Shown: positions 1 through 7,849 of the stretch, piece by piece
Layout: every line of letters begins with the position of its first letter
How positions within the stretch are numbered: the first letter of the stretch is position 1
Position numbers and translations under genes: made by a program
Notes under the pieces: generated by a model
Databases searched by the model: none
What the model was told of the DNA's origin: nothing
The model's input: only the letters and a program-made list of their open reading frames with translations
NCBI GenBank assembly: GCA_013216195.1
Contig: JABSOQ010000011.1
Coordinates: forward strand, 18,496-52,022
Source: Bdellovibrionales bacterium
GTDB taxonomy: Bacteria; Bdellovibrionota; Bdellovibrionia; Bdellovibrionales; UBA1609
DNA: 33,527 nt
Reading direction: 5' to 3'

Positions 1-31
1 CCGAGATTCGACCTATCTCGGATAGATTTTT
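1..31 (+). terminator. Intrinsic terminator of an upstream gene
   Basis: A six-base inverted repeat, CCGAGA (1-6) and TCTCGG (16-21), encloses a nine-base loop and is followed by a short T run (27-31). The shape fits a rho-independent terminator for a gene lying upstream of the window. The stem starts at base 1, so its outer part may be cut off. Confidence 0.5.
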
Positions 32-35
32 GTGT

Positions 36-41
36 TATTAT
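36..41 (+). promoter_or_regulatory. Possible -10 box for engB
   Basis: TATTAT lies seven bases upstream of the engB ATG. No Shine-Dalgarno sequence precedes that ATG, so transcription starting here would give a leaderless or almost leaderless message. No good -35 box is visible at the right distance: positions 13-18 read TATCTC and lie inside the terminator stem. The call is therefore weak. Confidence 0.25.
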
Positions 42-48
42 TTCGCGC

Positions 49-621
49 ATGTCGATCAAGTTTATCAAGTCCGCTGTCTTTCCAGAAGATTGGCCAGAGG
101 CCAGTCACCCAGAGGTTGTGTTTGCCGGCAGGTCGAATGCCGGTAAATCATCACTGATCAACTCACTTTATGGCGCTCAAATCGCCAAGGTCAGTGGTAA
201 GCCTGGCAAAACTCGGCTGCTGAACTTTTTCTCTGTGAACGAAAAGTACAACTTAGTAGATACACCTGGGTATGGCTACGCTGCCGTGTCAGGGGATGAG
301 GTGCGTGCTTGGCAACAAATGCTTGAGACTTACTTTTCACTAAGAGGCACGATCGTGGGAATGGTTCTGGTCGCAGATATCAGGCGCAAATGGTCAGATG
401 ATGAAGCTGCCCTTTGCGAGTTTATGGCGTCCTTGGGCCGGCCGGTAATCGCAGCTTTTACGAAGTCAGACAAGTTGAAAAGTAATGAGCTAAAAAAAGC
501 AATGCAGCTTAAAAAGCAGATTGTCGGCCCTGAAAAAGTGATGGCGATTTCCTCGACTAAAAAGCGGGGAACCATCGAACTTGAAGAGTATATTTTCAAA
601 AATTGGGTTCAGAAATCATAG
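49..621 (+). CDS. engB: Ribosome-biogenesis GTPase EngB (YsxC/YihA)
   Basis: The protein has 190 residues, close to the family's usual 195-210. It is a TRAFAC-class GTPase needed for assembly of the large ribosomal subunit. Visible G motifs are the P-loop GRSNAGKSS near residue 27, a G3 motif DTPGYGYA near residue 72, and TKSDKL (G4) near residue 138. The late serine motif AISS matches G5. The ATG at 49 has no clear ribosome binding site; a possible -10 box lies just upstream. The gene ends 10 bases before the kdsB start and probably heads the engB-kdsB-pyrG transcription unit. Identification rests on motif order and length. Confidence 0.93.
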   Translation: MSIKFIKSAVFPEDWPEASHPEVVFAGRSNAGKSSLINSLYGAQIAKVSGKPGKTRLLNFFSVNEKYNLVDTPGYGYAAVSGDEVRAWQQMLETYFSLRGTIVGMVLVADIRRKWSDDEAALCEFMASLGRPVIAAFTKSDKLKSNELKKAMQLKKQIVGPEKVMAISSTKKRGTIELEEYIFKNWVQKS

Positions 622-631
622 TGAGGCAAAG

Positions 632-1372
632 ATGAATTTATCAGGTTTGAATGTTGTTGCTGTTATTCCGGCTCGCTATGCCTCGACGAGGTTTCCGGGT
701 AAACCACTAGCAATGATCAAAGGCAAGCCCATGTTACAATGGGTTGTCGAGGCGGCAAAAGCGTCGAGCCTTTTATCAAAAGTGATCGTGGCCACAGATC
801 ATGGGCCCATCTTCGACCTAGCTGGAAAACTTGGTGTTGAGGCGGCCATGACAGCCGAGTCTTTGCCGACTGGCACAGACCGGGTTTATGCAGCCACTTT
901 GAATGAAGACTGTGATGTGGTTGTGAACATTCAAGGCGATGAGCCCTTGCTAACCCCTCAGCATTTGGATGCTCTGATTAAACCTTTTCATGAGGATGAG
1001 ACTGTCGACATGGCGACTTTGTGTGCAGAGATTCCTAGGCAAGATCTCGAGAGCCAAGACGTGGTAAAAGTTGTCAAAAACAAGCTCGGAGATGCACTGT
1101 ATTTCTCTCGGTATCCGATTCCGTATTCACGCCTTGACGCGCCGCCGTCTGATTTGGCATGTTGGAAGCATATTGGCTTGTACGCCTACAAGAAGAGCGT
1201 TTTAAAGGAGCTTTGTGCTCAGGCCCCTGTTGAGCTTGAGAGAGGAGAATCTCTTGAGCAGCTACGGGCTCTTCATTTGGGTAAGCGCATTCGAGTGGAA
1301 TTTGTCACTCAGGGCTTGCACGGAGTGGACAATCCCGAGGATATTGAGAGAGTCGAATCTCTATTGGAGTAA
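632..1372 (+). CDS. kdsB: 3-deoxy-manno-octulosonate cytidylyltransferase (CMP-Kdo synthetase)
   Basis: This enzyme uses CTP to activate Kdo to CMP-Kdo, the donor for inner-core LPS, in the cytoplasm. The N-terminal nucleotide-binding motif IPARYASTRFPGKPL and the motif VVNIQGDEPLL, around residue 95, are diagnostic of KdsB. The frame is open from 581, inside engB, but I chose the ATG at 632. It follows GTGAGG at 621-626 with good spacing and gives 246 residues against 248 in E. coli. The next gene is pyrG, which makes the CTP this enzyme consumes, and kdsD follows. That arrangement supports a Kdo-supply operon. Confidence 0.95.
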   Translation: MNLSGLNVVAVIPARYASTRFPGKPLAMIKGKPMLQWVVEAAKASSLLSKVIVATDHGPIFDLAGKLGVEAAMTAESLPTGTDRVYAATLNEDCDVVVNIQGDEPLLTPQHLDALIKPFHEDETVDMATLCAEIPRQDLESQDVVKVVKNKLGDALYFSRYPIPYSRLDAPPSDLACWKHIGLYAYKKSVLKELCAQAPVELERGESLEQLRALHLGKRIRVEFVTQGLHGVDNPEDIERVESLLE

Positions 1373-1381
1373 AAGGTAAAT

Positions 1382-3193
1382 ATGGCAAAGAAATCCATGC
1401 GAACCAGCAAGAAAAAGACCGCTAAAAAAGTCGCTAAGAAGACCACAAAAAAAACCAGCAAGAAGACGACCAAGAAAAAATCACCACTGAAGTCGCGATC
1501 GAACCCACTTGTGCAAAAGTTCATTTTTGTGACAGGAGGGGTTGTCTCATCAATTGGCAAAGGGCTTACAGCAGCGAGCTTGGGCACACTGCTTGAGTCA
1601 CGAGGGCTTAAGGTCTCAATAATGAAAGCTGACCCTTATATCAATGTGGATCCGGGTACGATGTCGCCACTTCAGCATGGCGAAGTCTATGTGACAGACG
1701 ACGGTGCTGAAACAGACCTCGATCTTGGCCACTATGAGAGGTTTACGAGCGTATCATTGAACCGTAGTAACAGCTTCACAGCTGGTCAGGTGTACGAGTC
1801 GGTAATTAGCAAAGAGCGAAAAGGTGATTATCTGGGTGGTACGGTTCAGGTGATCCCCCATATCACTGATGAAATTAAATCGAGAATTTTCGAAGCTGCT
1901 CAGGGTGCCGAGGTCACGATAGTTGAAATCGGCGGAACTGTGGGAGACATCGAGGGCCTACCATTTATTGAAGCTATCCGTCAGATGAGAGCTGATGTGG
2001 GCGTAGAGAACACTCTTTTTGTTCATGTGACTTACGTGCCCTACATCAAAGCGGCAGGAGAGCTCAAGAGTAAGCCAACTCAGCACTCTGTGAAAGAGCT
2101 TCGCGAGATTGGTATTCAGCCAGACTTTTTGATTTGTCGAAGTGAGAAAGAGATTCCTGATGAGGTAAAGTCTAAGATTGGTCTGTTTTGCAGCGTAAAC
2201 CCAGAGCGCGTCATTGCCGCTACAGATTCAAACTCAATTTACGAAGTGCCGTTGGTGCTTTATGAAGAGAAGTTTGATGCCAAGGTGGTCGAGGCTCTTA
2301 GCCTTGAGGCCACTTCAGCAAAAATGACCAACTGGGAAAAGATGGTAGACACATTAGTTCACCCTAAGCAGCAAACCTCAATTGGTATTGTTGGAAAGTA
2401 CGTCGATCTAAAAGAAAGTTATAAGTCTCTACACGAAGCTTTGGTTCATGGCGGTATCGCGAACAAAACCGGTGTGAATATTGTGTACATTGATTCAGAG
2501 AAGCTGACCGAAAAGAACGTTCACGGCGCTCTTGAGGGCGTCGATAGCATCTTGGTGCCTGGTGGTTTTGGTGCCAGGGGTGTCGAAGGTAAGATGGTGG
2601 CGATTCAGTATGCCAGAGAAAGCGAGATTCCCTTCTTCGGAATTTGCTATGGCATGCAGTTAGCCGCGATTGAGTTCGCACGTAATGTTTGTGGGATCAA
2701 AGATGCCACGAGCCGCGAATTTGACAAGCCCAAAAAGGGCCAGCGAAACATGGTTATCGACTTCATGGAAGAGCAAAAAAATATCGCAGACATGGGTGGA
2801 ACAATGCGGTTGGGAGCTTACCCTTGTTCATTGAAGAAAGATAGCAAGGCCCGTGACATTTACGGTGATAGTCTGATCCATGAGAGACACCGTCATCGTT
2901 ATGAGTTCAATAACAAGTTTCGTCCGATCTTTGAGAAGAACGGTATGACTTTGTCTGGAATCTGTAAAGATAGAGACCTTGTAGAGATCATTGAGATTAC
3001 TGAGCATCCTTGGTTTGTAGGTGTACAGTTTCACCCAGAGTTTAAGTCGAAGCCTCTTGATGCTCACCCTCTATTTACCGACTTCGTGAAGGCTTCTTTG
3101 AGCCGCGGGAGCTTGAACACTCGCTCTGCGCCGAAGAAGAAGGCGCGCGCGCGAAAGACCGTTCGAAATAGTCAAAAAGCAATGCGCGCATAG
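1382..3193 (+). CDS. pyrG: CTP synthase with Lys/Arg-rich tails at both ends
   Basis: The enzyme makes CTP from UTP, ATP and glutamine. The synthetase domain starts with [15 protein letters not shown] at about residues 47-61. The class I glutamine amidotransferase domain carries the nucleophile in GICYGMQ (Cys422) and a late HPEF histidine/glutamate pair. At 603 residues it is longer than the roughly 545 of the family. About 42 extra N-terminal residues are mostly Lys, Thr and Ser in AKK/TKK repeats, and the C-terminus ends in another basic stretch ([12 protein letters not shown]). The ATG at 1382 has GGAG about 11 bases upstream, and no methionine or strong start lies between the tail and the core. 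The tail therefore looks genuinely translated. It includes a run of eight A (1447-1454). The tail function is unknown; nucleic-acid binding or control of assembly are guesses. Confidence 0.95.
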   Translation: MAKKSMRTSKKKTAKKVAKKTTKKTSKKTTKKKSPLKSRSNPLVQKFIFVTGGVVSSIGKGLTAASLGTLLESRGLKVSIMKADPYINVDPGTMSPLQHGEVYVTDDGAETDLDLGHYERFTSVSLNRSNSFTAGQVYESVISKERKGDYLGGTVQVIPHITDEIKSRIFEAAQGAEVTIVEIGGTVGDIEGLPFIEAIRQMRADVGVENTLFVHVTYVPYIKAAGELKSKPTQHSVKELREIGIQPDFLICRSEKEIPDEVKSKIGLFCSVNPERVIAATDSNSIYEVPLVLYEEKFDAKVVEALSLEATSAKMTNWEKMVDTLVHPKQQTSIGIVGKYVDLKESYKSLHEALVHGGIANKTGVNIVYIDSEKLTEKNVHGALEGVDSILVPGGFGARGVEGKMVAIQYARESEIPFFGICYGMQLAAIEFARNVCGIKDATSREFDKPKKGQRNMVIDFMEEQKNIADMGGTMRLGAYPCSLKKDSKARDIYGDSLIHERHRHRYEFNNKFRPIFEKNGMTLSGICKDRDLVEIIEITEHPWFVGVQFHPEFKSKPLDAHPLFTDFVKASLSRGSLNTRSAPKKKARARKTVRNSQKAMRA

Positions 3194-3216
3194 TTTTCAG
3201 CCAGAGGAAGTAGTTT

Positions 3217-4194
3217 ATGAAGCTCGACATTGAAGAGGCGAAACGAGTTCTAGATATTGAGATAAGAGCTCTAAGCGATCTAAGAGATCGCCTTTCAGAG
3301 AGTTTTGTTAAAGCTTGCGACATGCTGATTGCGACTGAGGGCAAGGTGATTCTCACCGGAGTTGGTAAGTCTGGTCATATTGGTCGCAAAATCGCGAGCA
3401 CTCTTAGTAGTACCGGAACCCCCGCCCTCTACATTCACCCGACTGAAAGCTCTCATGGAGACCTCGGAGTCATCTCGAAAGGCGATTCGGTTATTGCAAT
3501 TAGCTACAGTGGAGAAGCCACTGAGTTAAATGACTTGATCACCTTCTGCGCTCGCAAAGACATTCCGCTATTGGCTTTGACTAGTAAAAAAGAGAGCGCC
3601 TTGGCTGAAGCAGCTAATGTAGTGCTCGATATCTCAGTAGCTGAAGAGGCTTGCCCTCTGAAGTTGGCTCCGACCTCATCATAGACTACGACTTTGGCAC
3701 TAGGAGACGCTCTAGCCATGGCTTTGTTTATGCGAAATGGTTTTCAAGAGCAAGACTTCGCTGAGTTTCACCCAGGTGGGGCTCTTGGGCGCAAGTTGCT
3801 CACTCGTGTTAGCGATGTGATGAGTTCAGATGATGAACTGCCGCTCGTAAGCCCTGATACGCCTGTTGCTGAGGTGATCGTTGTGATGACCGGCTATGGA
3901 AAAGGTACGGCCGCGATCGTCGACAGTTCAGGGGCTCTTGTAGGCTCAATAACTGATGGCGATATCCGTCGCTGTGTTGGTCGATCAAAGGGGCACCTCG
4001 AGGGAGTCGCAAAAGACATCATGACGGCAAATCCCAAAACGGTCGAAGCATCAGAGTTGGCTCAAAAAGCATTGTTCTTAATGGAGCAGTTTCGAATTAA
4101 TCTTCTTTATGTTGTAGATTCTCAAAGTGCCGACCCGAAGAAGCCTGTTGGGGTGTTGCACATTCAAGATTTGATGCGAGCTAATATTAGGTAG
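3217..4194 (+). pseudogene. kdsD: D-arabinose-5-phosphate isomerase KdsD/KpsF, interrupted by an in-frame UAG
   Basis: KdsD converts ribulose-5-phosphate to arabinose-5-phosphate, the first step to Kdo. Codons 1-155 encode the SIS sugar-isomerase domain, with GVGKSGHIGRKIASTLSSTGTP near residue 49 and ESSHGDLGVI near residue 75. A TAG at 3682-3684 follows APTSS. The same frame then continues with TTTLALGDALAMALF and two CBS domains to the stop at 4194. The whole frame is 324 residues plus the UAG, against 328 in E. coli KdsD. The UAG replaces one residue, probably Thr, of the conserved APTSSTTxT motif, with no frameshift. The downstream half could only start at a TTG (3694) with no ribosome binding site. 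The start at 3217 has AGAGGAAG upstream. Possible explanations are a true nonsense mutation, a sequencing error or read-through. UAG ends engB and pyrG here, so it is not simply reassigned. Confidence 0.85.
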
Positions 4195-4314
4195 CGACAT
4201 CGAAAAAAGACTAGTCATCAATCGGTGCGCAGATGCAATTCGCTTCGCGACCTACGGCTAGTGAGCTTCAGTAAAGATTTTCAATTTCTTTATTTGTTCC
4301 CTAACATAGTGACT

Positions 4315-5043
4315 ATGTTTAAGAAAATCGTAGCCTCAGTTCTTTTTTGTAGCGTGACCACTGCCAATATTGCGATCGCTGATACTATTGAGTTTCCCGA
4401 AGAGGAACTTGCCACTGAGACAGTCTTGCCGGTTTTTGAGAACCAGCGTGGGGTTTTGAACCGTGCTGTAGTCACCGAGGGAAGAATCGAAGTTGGCGCT
4501 GGAGCAGGGTTAGCTTTGAATGAGCCTTTTTACAACCCGATTAATGTGCACCTTCAAGGCACTTATCACTTTTCTGAACTTCACGCTCTTAACTTGTTTG
4601 GATTTTTCTTTATGTCGGGCCTCTCTCAGTACGGAGAGCAGCTTAGAACTGCTGACAATTTGGGTAACCCATTCGATGCGGGCGAAGCACCTGCTCCGCA
4701 AAGTCTACTCTTGGCCAACTATCAGATTCAGGCTTTTTACGGCAAAATCAGCTTAACAAAAAAGTCTGTGATGAACCTAGCTCTAGTCGGGCTTGTGGGT
4801 GCTGGTATGATGGGTTACGACTCGGGAGGCTCAGTACCTGCGGTTAATGCTGGGTTTGCTCAAAAGTTTTACTTCAGTGACAGTTTTGCCTTCCGCTTTG
4901 ATTTCAGGCTAGTTGCCTTTCAGGGGCCAGACCCAACTTCACAAGATTTAACTCCGGGTGGTAGTGCACCAGATCCAGGAGATTTTGATGACCAGCTGTA
5001 TTTCAATACCTATTTGACGGCTGGCTTAGTGTTTCTTCTTTGA
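4315..5043 (+). CDS. Putative outer-membrane beta-barrel protein (Glt/Nfs cluster)
   Basis: The protein has 242 residues. It starts with a signal peptide (MFKKIVASVLFCSVTTANIAIAD). The rest alternates short aromatic and hydrophobic strands such as VHLQGTYHFSELHALNLFGFF, and it ends in an aliphatic/aromatic strand (TYLTAGLVFLL) typical of outer-membrane barrels. The frame is open from 4225, but the ATG at 4315 gives a proper signal peptide, so I chose it. No ribosome binding site is visible; TAACAT at 4302-4307 could be a -10 box for a leaderless message. It heads a co-directional cluster of barrel, TPR, FHA and TolQ/R genes. By position it corresponds to the GltA/GltB-type barrels of Myxococcus, but sequence orthology cannot be shown here. 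Confidence 0.7.
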   Translation: MFKKIVASVLFCSVTTANIAIADTIEFPEEELATETVLPVFENQRGVLNRAVVTEGRIEVGAGAGLALNEPFYNPINVHLQGTYHFSELHALNLFGFFFMSGLSQYGEQLRTADNLGNPFDAGEAPAPQSLLLANYQIQAFYGKISLTKKSVMNLALVGLVGAGMMGYDSGGSVPAVNAGFAQKFYFSDSFAFRFDFRLVAFQGPDPTSQDLTPGGSAPDPGDFDDQLYFNTYLTAGLVFLL

Positions 5044-5396
5044 TTGATAACCTTAAATTTGCATCAGCACTTTAGTCTTAGGCCTTAGGTCTAAAGTAGC
5101 GTGTGTCAATGAGCTCTCAAGCAGATCAAATCTTGGTTTGCTAACGAACTTTATCATCTCTCGTAGGCTGCCAGAGCAAAAACTAGGTTCGCATAACCTA
5201 ATTTGATTTGATCGACCTAAGTCGAGCAAAGCGCTAGTATGAATCAGCTTTTTGACTCAATTCTTATCATCGAGGCAACTAGAAAAAGTGCAGTCACTGT
5301 CAGCACTTAGTCTAGATTCAGCACTGAGTCGTTTAGCTTCTCTTAATCATTTTGATAACCTAGGGTGAGTTTACATTCAACTTGAAGGACATCTTA
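5044..5396 (+). other. Long intergenic region with several hairpins
   Basis: This gap of about 350 bases separates the two barrel genes and has no supportable ORF. It holds several inverted repeats: ACTTTAG/CTAAAGT (5069-5097), TAGGTT/AACCTA (5184-5200), TCGAC/GTCGA with a four-base loop (5212-5225), and an imperfect 21-base palindrome AGTGC...GCACT (5287-5307). It also holds three copies of a TCAGCACT motif. None of the stems has a proper T tract, so they are not standard terminators. The region probably contains the promoter and leader of the downstream cluster. TTGACT at 5255 has no convincing -10 box at the right distance. Confidence 0.5.
5064..5330 (+). repeat. Three dispersed copies of TCAGCACT(T)nAGTC
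   Basis: TCAGCACTTTAGTC occurs at 5064-5077, TCAGCACTTAGTC at 5300-5312 and TCAGCACTGAGTC at 5318-5330. The last two are spaced 18 bases start to start, and the first is about 235 bases upstream. Such spacing could reflect binding sites for a regulator or local duplication. The function is unknown. Confidence 0.5.
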
Positions 5397-6209
5397 GTGA
5401 AATTGACTCGTTACGTTCAGTGCTTACTCTTGATTTGTGTTCTGAGTCAGATACCAGCTGCATTGGCTCAATTTGATGATGCTCAAGAAAAGAAAGAATC
5501 AAGCGAAGTTGAAAACCTCTACGATACTTTTGACAAACAAGAGGCCCGCCGAACTAGAGGTAAAAGAATCAAACAAAAAGAAATACCTGAGCCGTCGAGA
5601 TTGGCGGATCTTGCAACACTTGAGCCCTTTAGTGACATTGCTGTAATTCAGAGAAGGTTTTTACCTAAGACGGGTCGCTTTGAATTTTCAGGTTCATTAA
5701 TGGCAAGTGTGAATAACCCTTTCTTTAGCAACTTAGGTTTTGGGGCTCGAATCGCCTATTATTTTAACGAAAAGCACGGAGTCGTTGGGCAGTACTACTT
5801 TCTCTCGAACTCTGAGCGCGACGTGACCTCAAATCTAGAGCAAGAGCGTGGTATTGAGACCAAGAGTCTGACGACTCCCAAGAACTATGCTGGCCTGGCA
5901 TATAAGTGGACTCCTCTTTATGGAAAGATGACTTGGTTGAACAGGGACATCGTGCCGTTTGATTTGTTTTTCACTCTTGGGGGAGGAACCACAAAAACTG
6001 ACCTTGGTAACCAAGAGCCTACGATCCACATCGGCACAGGCCAGGTGTTTGCGATTTCGAAAGGTATGGCAGTTCGTTGGGATCTTTCTTGGAACTTCTA
6101 TCAAGCCGAAGCACTTGATGACAACGATGAAACCATAACTAATAGCCAAGATGATTTGTTTTTGATGATAGGCATGAGTTTCTTCTTTCCGGAGGCCACC
6201 TACAGATGA
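5397..6209 (+). CDS. Second putative outer-membrane beta-barrel protein (Glt/Nfs cluster)
   Basis: The protein has 270 residues. The frame is open from a TTG at 5382, but I prefer the GTG at 5397. It has AAGGA at 5386-5390 with seven-base spacing and gives a clean signal peptide (MKLTRYVQCLLLICVLSQIPAALAQ). A charged linker (residues about 25-75, rich in Glu, Lys and Arg) leads to a strand-rich region. There FEFSGSLMASVNNPFFSNLG, ARIAYYFNEKHGVVGQYYF and the closing LFLMIGMSFFFPEATYR look like barrel strands. The layout recalls the outer-membrane beta-barrel domain family common in Myxococcus and Bdellovibrio. Its stop overlaps the next gene's ATG (ATGA), so the two are translationally coupled. 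A role beside GltA/B-type barrels is inferred from context. Confidence 0.72.
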   Translation: MKLTRYVQCLLLICVLSQIPAALAQFDDAQEKKESSEVENLYDTFDKQEARRTRGKRIKQKEIPEPSRLADLATLEPFSDIAVIQRRFLPKTGRFEFSGSLMASVNNPFFSNLGFGARIAYYFNEKHGVVGQYYFLSNSERDVTSNLEQERGIETKSLTTPKNYAGLAYKWTPLYGKMTWLNRDIVPFDLFFTLGGGTTKTDLGNQEPTIHIGTGQVFAISKGMAVRWDLSWNFYQAEALDDNDETITNSQDDLFLMIGMSFFFPEATYR

Positions 6210-7849
6210 TCACTCAAGTCACACGTGTAATAGCATTGTTTCTAGCGGTCTCACTTGCAGCACAAGTTCAAGCGGAGGGGTTTGGTATTGATCCCACGGC
6301 TGACTCAGAATCGCAGATCTTGCAGATGTTAGAAGGCTTTGAAGGTGAAAAGGTACTGGTTGCTCAAAGAAGCCGTGGCTCTTCGTCAACTTCTGGCAAC
6401 GACCTTGTTAATGCTCTGAGGCTTGCGAAGCAGAAAAACTATAAAGATGCCTCCATGGCGTTGTTTCGCTTGGGCTATTCGCCTAAGTACAGATCGAGAA
6501 GGATGCAGATCAAGTACATTCTGGGGCTCATGCTGTTTCAGATGAGAATGAATCAGGTTGCTGCCTTCCAGTTCATTCAGGTTATCAAAGAGGGTAGGAG
6601 TAAGTACTTAAAGCAAGCGATTGAAAAGCTATCACTTGCCGCCGACTTCCTGGGTGATGACACGCTTTTGAATTATGCGATTTCGAGAGTAAAGGTAAGC
6701 CAGTTCCCGAGGGTGCACCGAGATATGCTGTATTACAGAATCGGTGAGTATCAATATCGAAACGGGCAGTTCTCAGCGGCTGCGAGCAGTTTTAATCGAG
6801 TGGCTTCAAATAGCAGTCTCTATTCATCTGCTAAGTATCAGCAAGGGTTAGCCTATGCGAATCAAAACAAAGCCAAAAAGGCCTTATCGTCATTTAATGA
6901 GCTTATCGACTTTAGAAACAGCAAGGGTATAACAGACAAGGCACGTGTCGCAGCTCTAGCTGGTCGGGCACGAATTGCTTATCAGGCGAAAGACTGGGAC
7001 CGTGCTGTTCAGTTCTACAGGCAAGTGCCTCGTGACACTAAAATTTGGCATGACACTTTGTTCGAGTCGAGTTGGGCGATGTTGAGGTCGGGCCGGTTTA
7101 GATCTGCCCTTAGTAATTTTCACTCGATTCACTCAGCATATTACGAAGACTTTTATCTTCCGGAGTCATTGCTGCTACGATCGATCGTCTACTTGTATAT
7201 CTGTAAATACCAAGAGATGGACAAGGTGCTTAACCTGTTCAATAAGATCTACAGGCCAGTCTTTGTTCGAATTGATAAGATGCTTGACCGAAGGCCTAAG
7301 GCATCGGATTACTTTGAGGATGTCATTCGTGCTTTGATTCAATACAAGCGATATGGTGACGATCTCGACACGAGTAAGTTTCAGATCCCATTCTTGGTAA
7401 CAAGGCGATTGTTGCAAGAGGGTGACTTTCAAAATTCTTACAGTTACATTAAAAAGCTGCTTAAAGAGCGAAAGAGAATTCAATCGATGCCTGCATCTTG
7501 GAGAGCCTCATCGATTGGTAAGTATGCATCACGCGTTCTAAGAACACGGTTGGTAAAGGCTCGCGACAGAGCTGGGCGCCAAATTCGCACACATCTCGAG
7601 ACGATTAAAGATGAACTGTTTGATCTTTTTGAGCAAGAGGGATTCATTCGTTACGAAATGATCAATGGCAAAAAAGAATTGCTGAAAAAGAAGATCTCAC
7701 AAAAAGATCTTCCTACAGAGCAAGTTGATGAAAAGTCTGACCGCGATTACTACATACAGAATGGCTACGAGTATTGGCCTTTCCGTGGAGAGTACTGGTT
7801 AGATGAGTTGGGGAACTACCATTATGTTGGAACGCAAGCCTGTCAGTAA
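6206..7849 (+). CDS. Secreted TPR-repeat protein, GltE/AglT-like by position
   Basis: The protein has 547 residues. It opens with a signal peptide ending near VQA (residue 23), followed by a helical repeat domain. TPR-like helices recur, for example ASMALFRLGYSPKYRS, YRIGEYQYRNGQFSAAASSF, KYQQGLAYANQNKAKKALSSF and AGRARIAYQAKDWDRAVQFY. The C-terminal third is charged and ends in an aromatic-rich stretch. The ATG at 6206 follows GGAGG about 11 bases upstream and overlaps the previous stop. There is no lipobox cysteine at the signal cleavage site, unlike some AglT homologues. A periplasmic scaffold role alongside the larger TPR protein downstream is likely. The specific Glt name is inference from cluster order only. 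Confidence 0.72.
   Translation: MITQVTRVIALFLAVSLAAQVQAEGFGIDPTADSESQILQMLEGFEGEKVLVAQRSRGSSSTSGNDLVNALRLAKQKNYKDASMALFRLGYSPKYRSRRMQIKYILGLMLFQMRMNQVAAFQFIQVIKEGRSKYLKQAIEKLSLAADFLGDDTLLNYAISRVKVSQFPRVHRDMLYYRIGEYQYRNGQFSAAASSFNRVASNSSLYSSAKYQQGLAYANQNKAKKALSSFNELIDFRNSKGITDKARVAALAGRARIAYQAKDWDRAVQFYRQVPRDTKIWHDTLFESSWAMLRSGRFRSALSNFHSIHSAYYEDFYLPESLLLRSIVYLYICKYQEMDKVLNLFNKIYRPVFVRIDKMLDRRPKASDYFEDVIRALIQYKRYGDDLDTSKFQIPFLVTRRLLQEGDFQNSYSYIKKLLKERKRIQSMPASWRASSIGKYASRVLRTRLVKARDRAGRQIRTHLETIKDELFDLFEQEGFIRYEMINGKKELLKKKISQKDLPTEQVDEKSDRDYYIQNGYEYWPFRGEYWLDELGNYHYVGTQACQ

Noticed and set aside
3694-4194. Separate CBS-domain protein starting at TTG 3694
   Set aside because: No ribosome binding site precedes it, it starts inside the conserved SIS-domain motif, and it lacks the first part of that helix. 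It is better read as the 3' part of kdsD.
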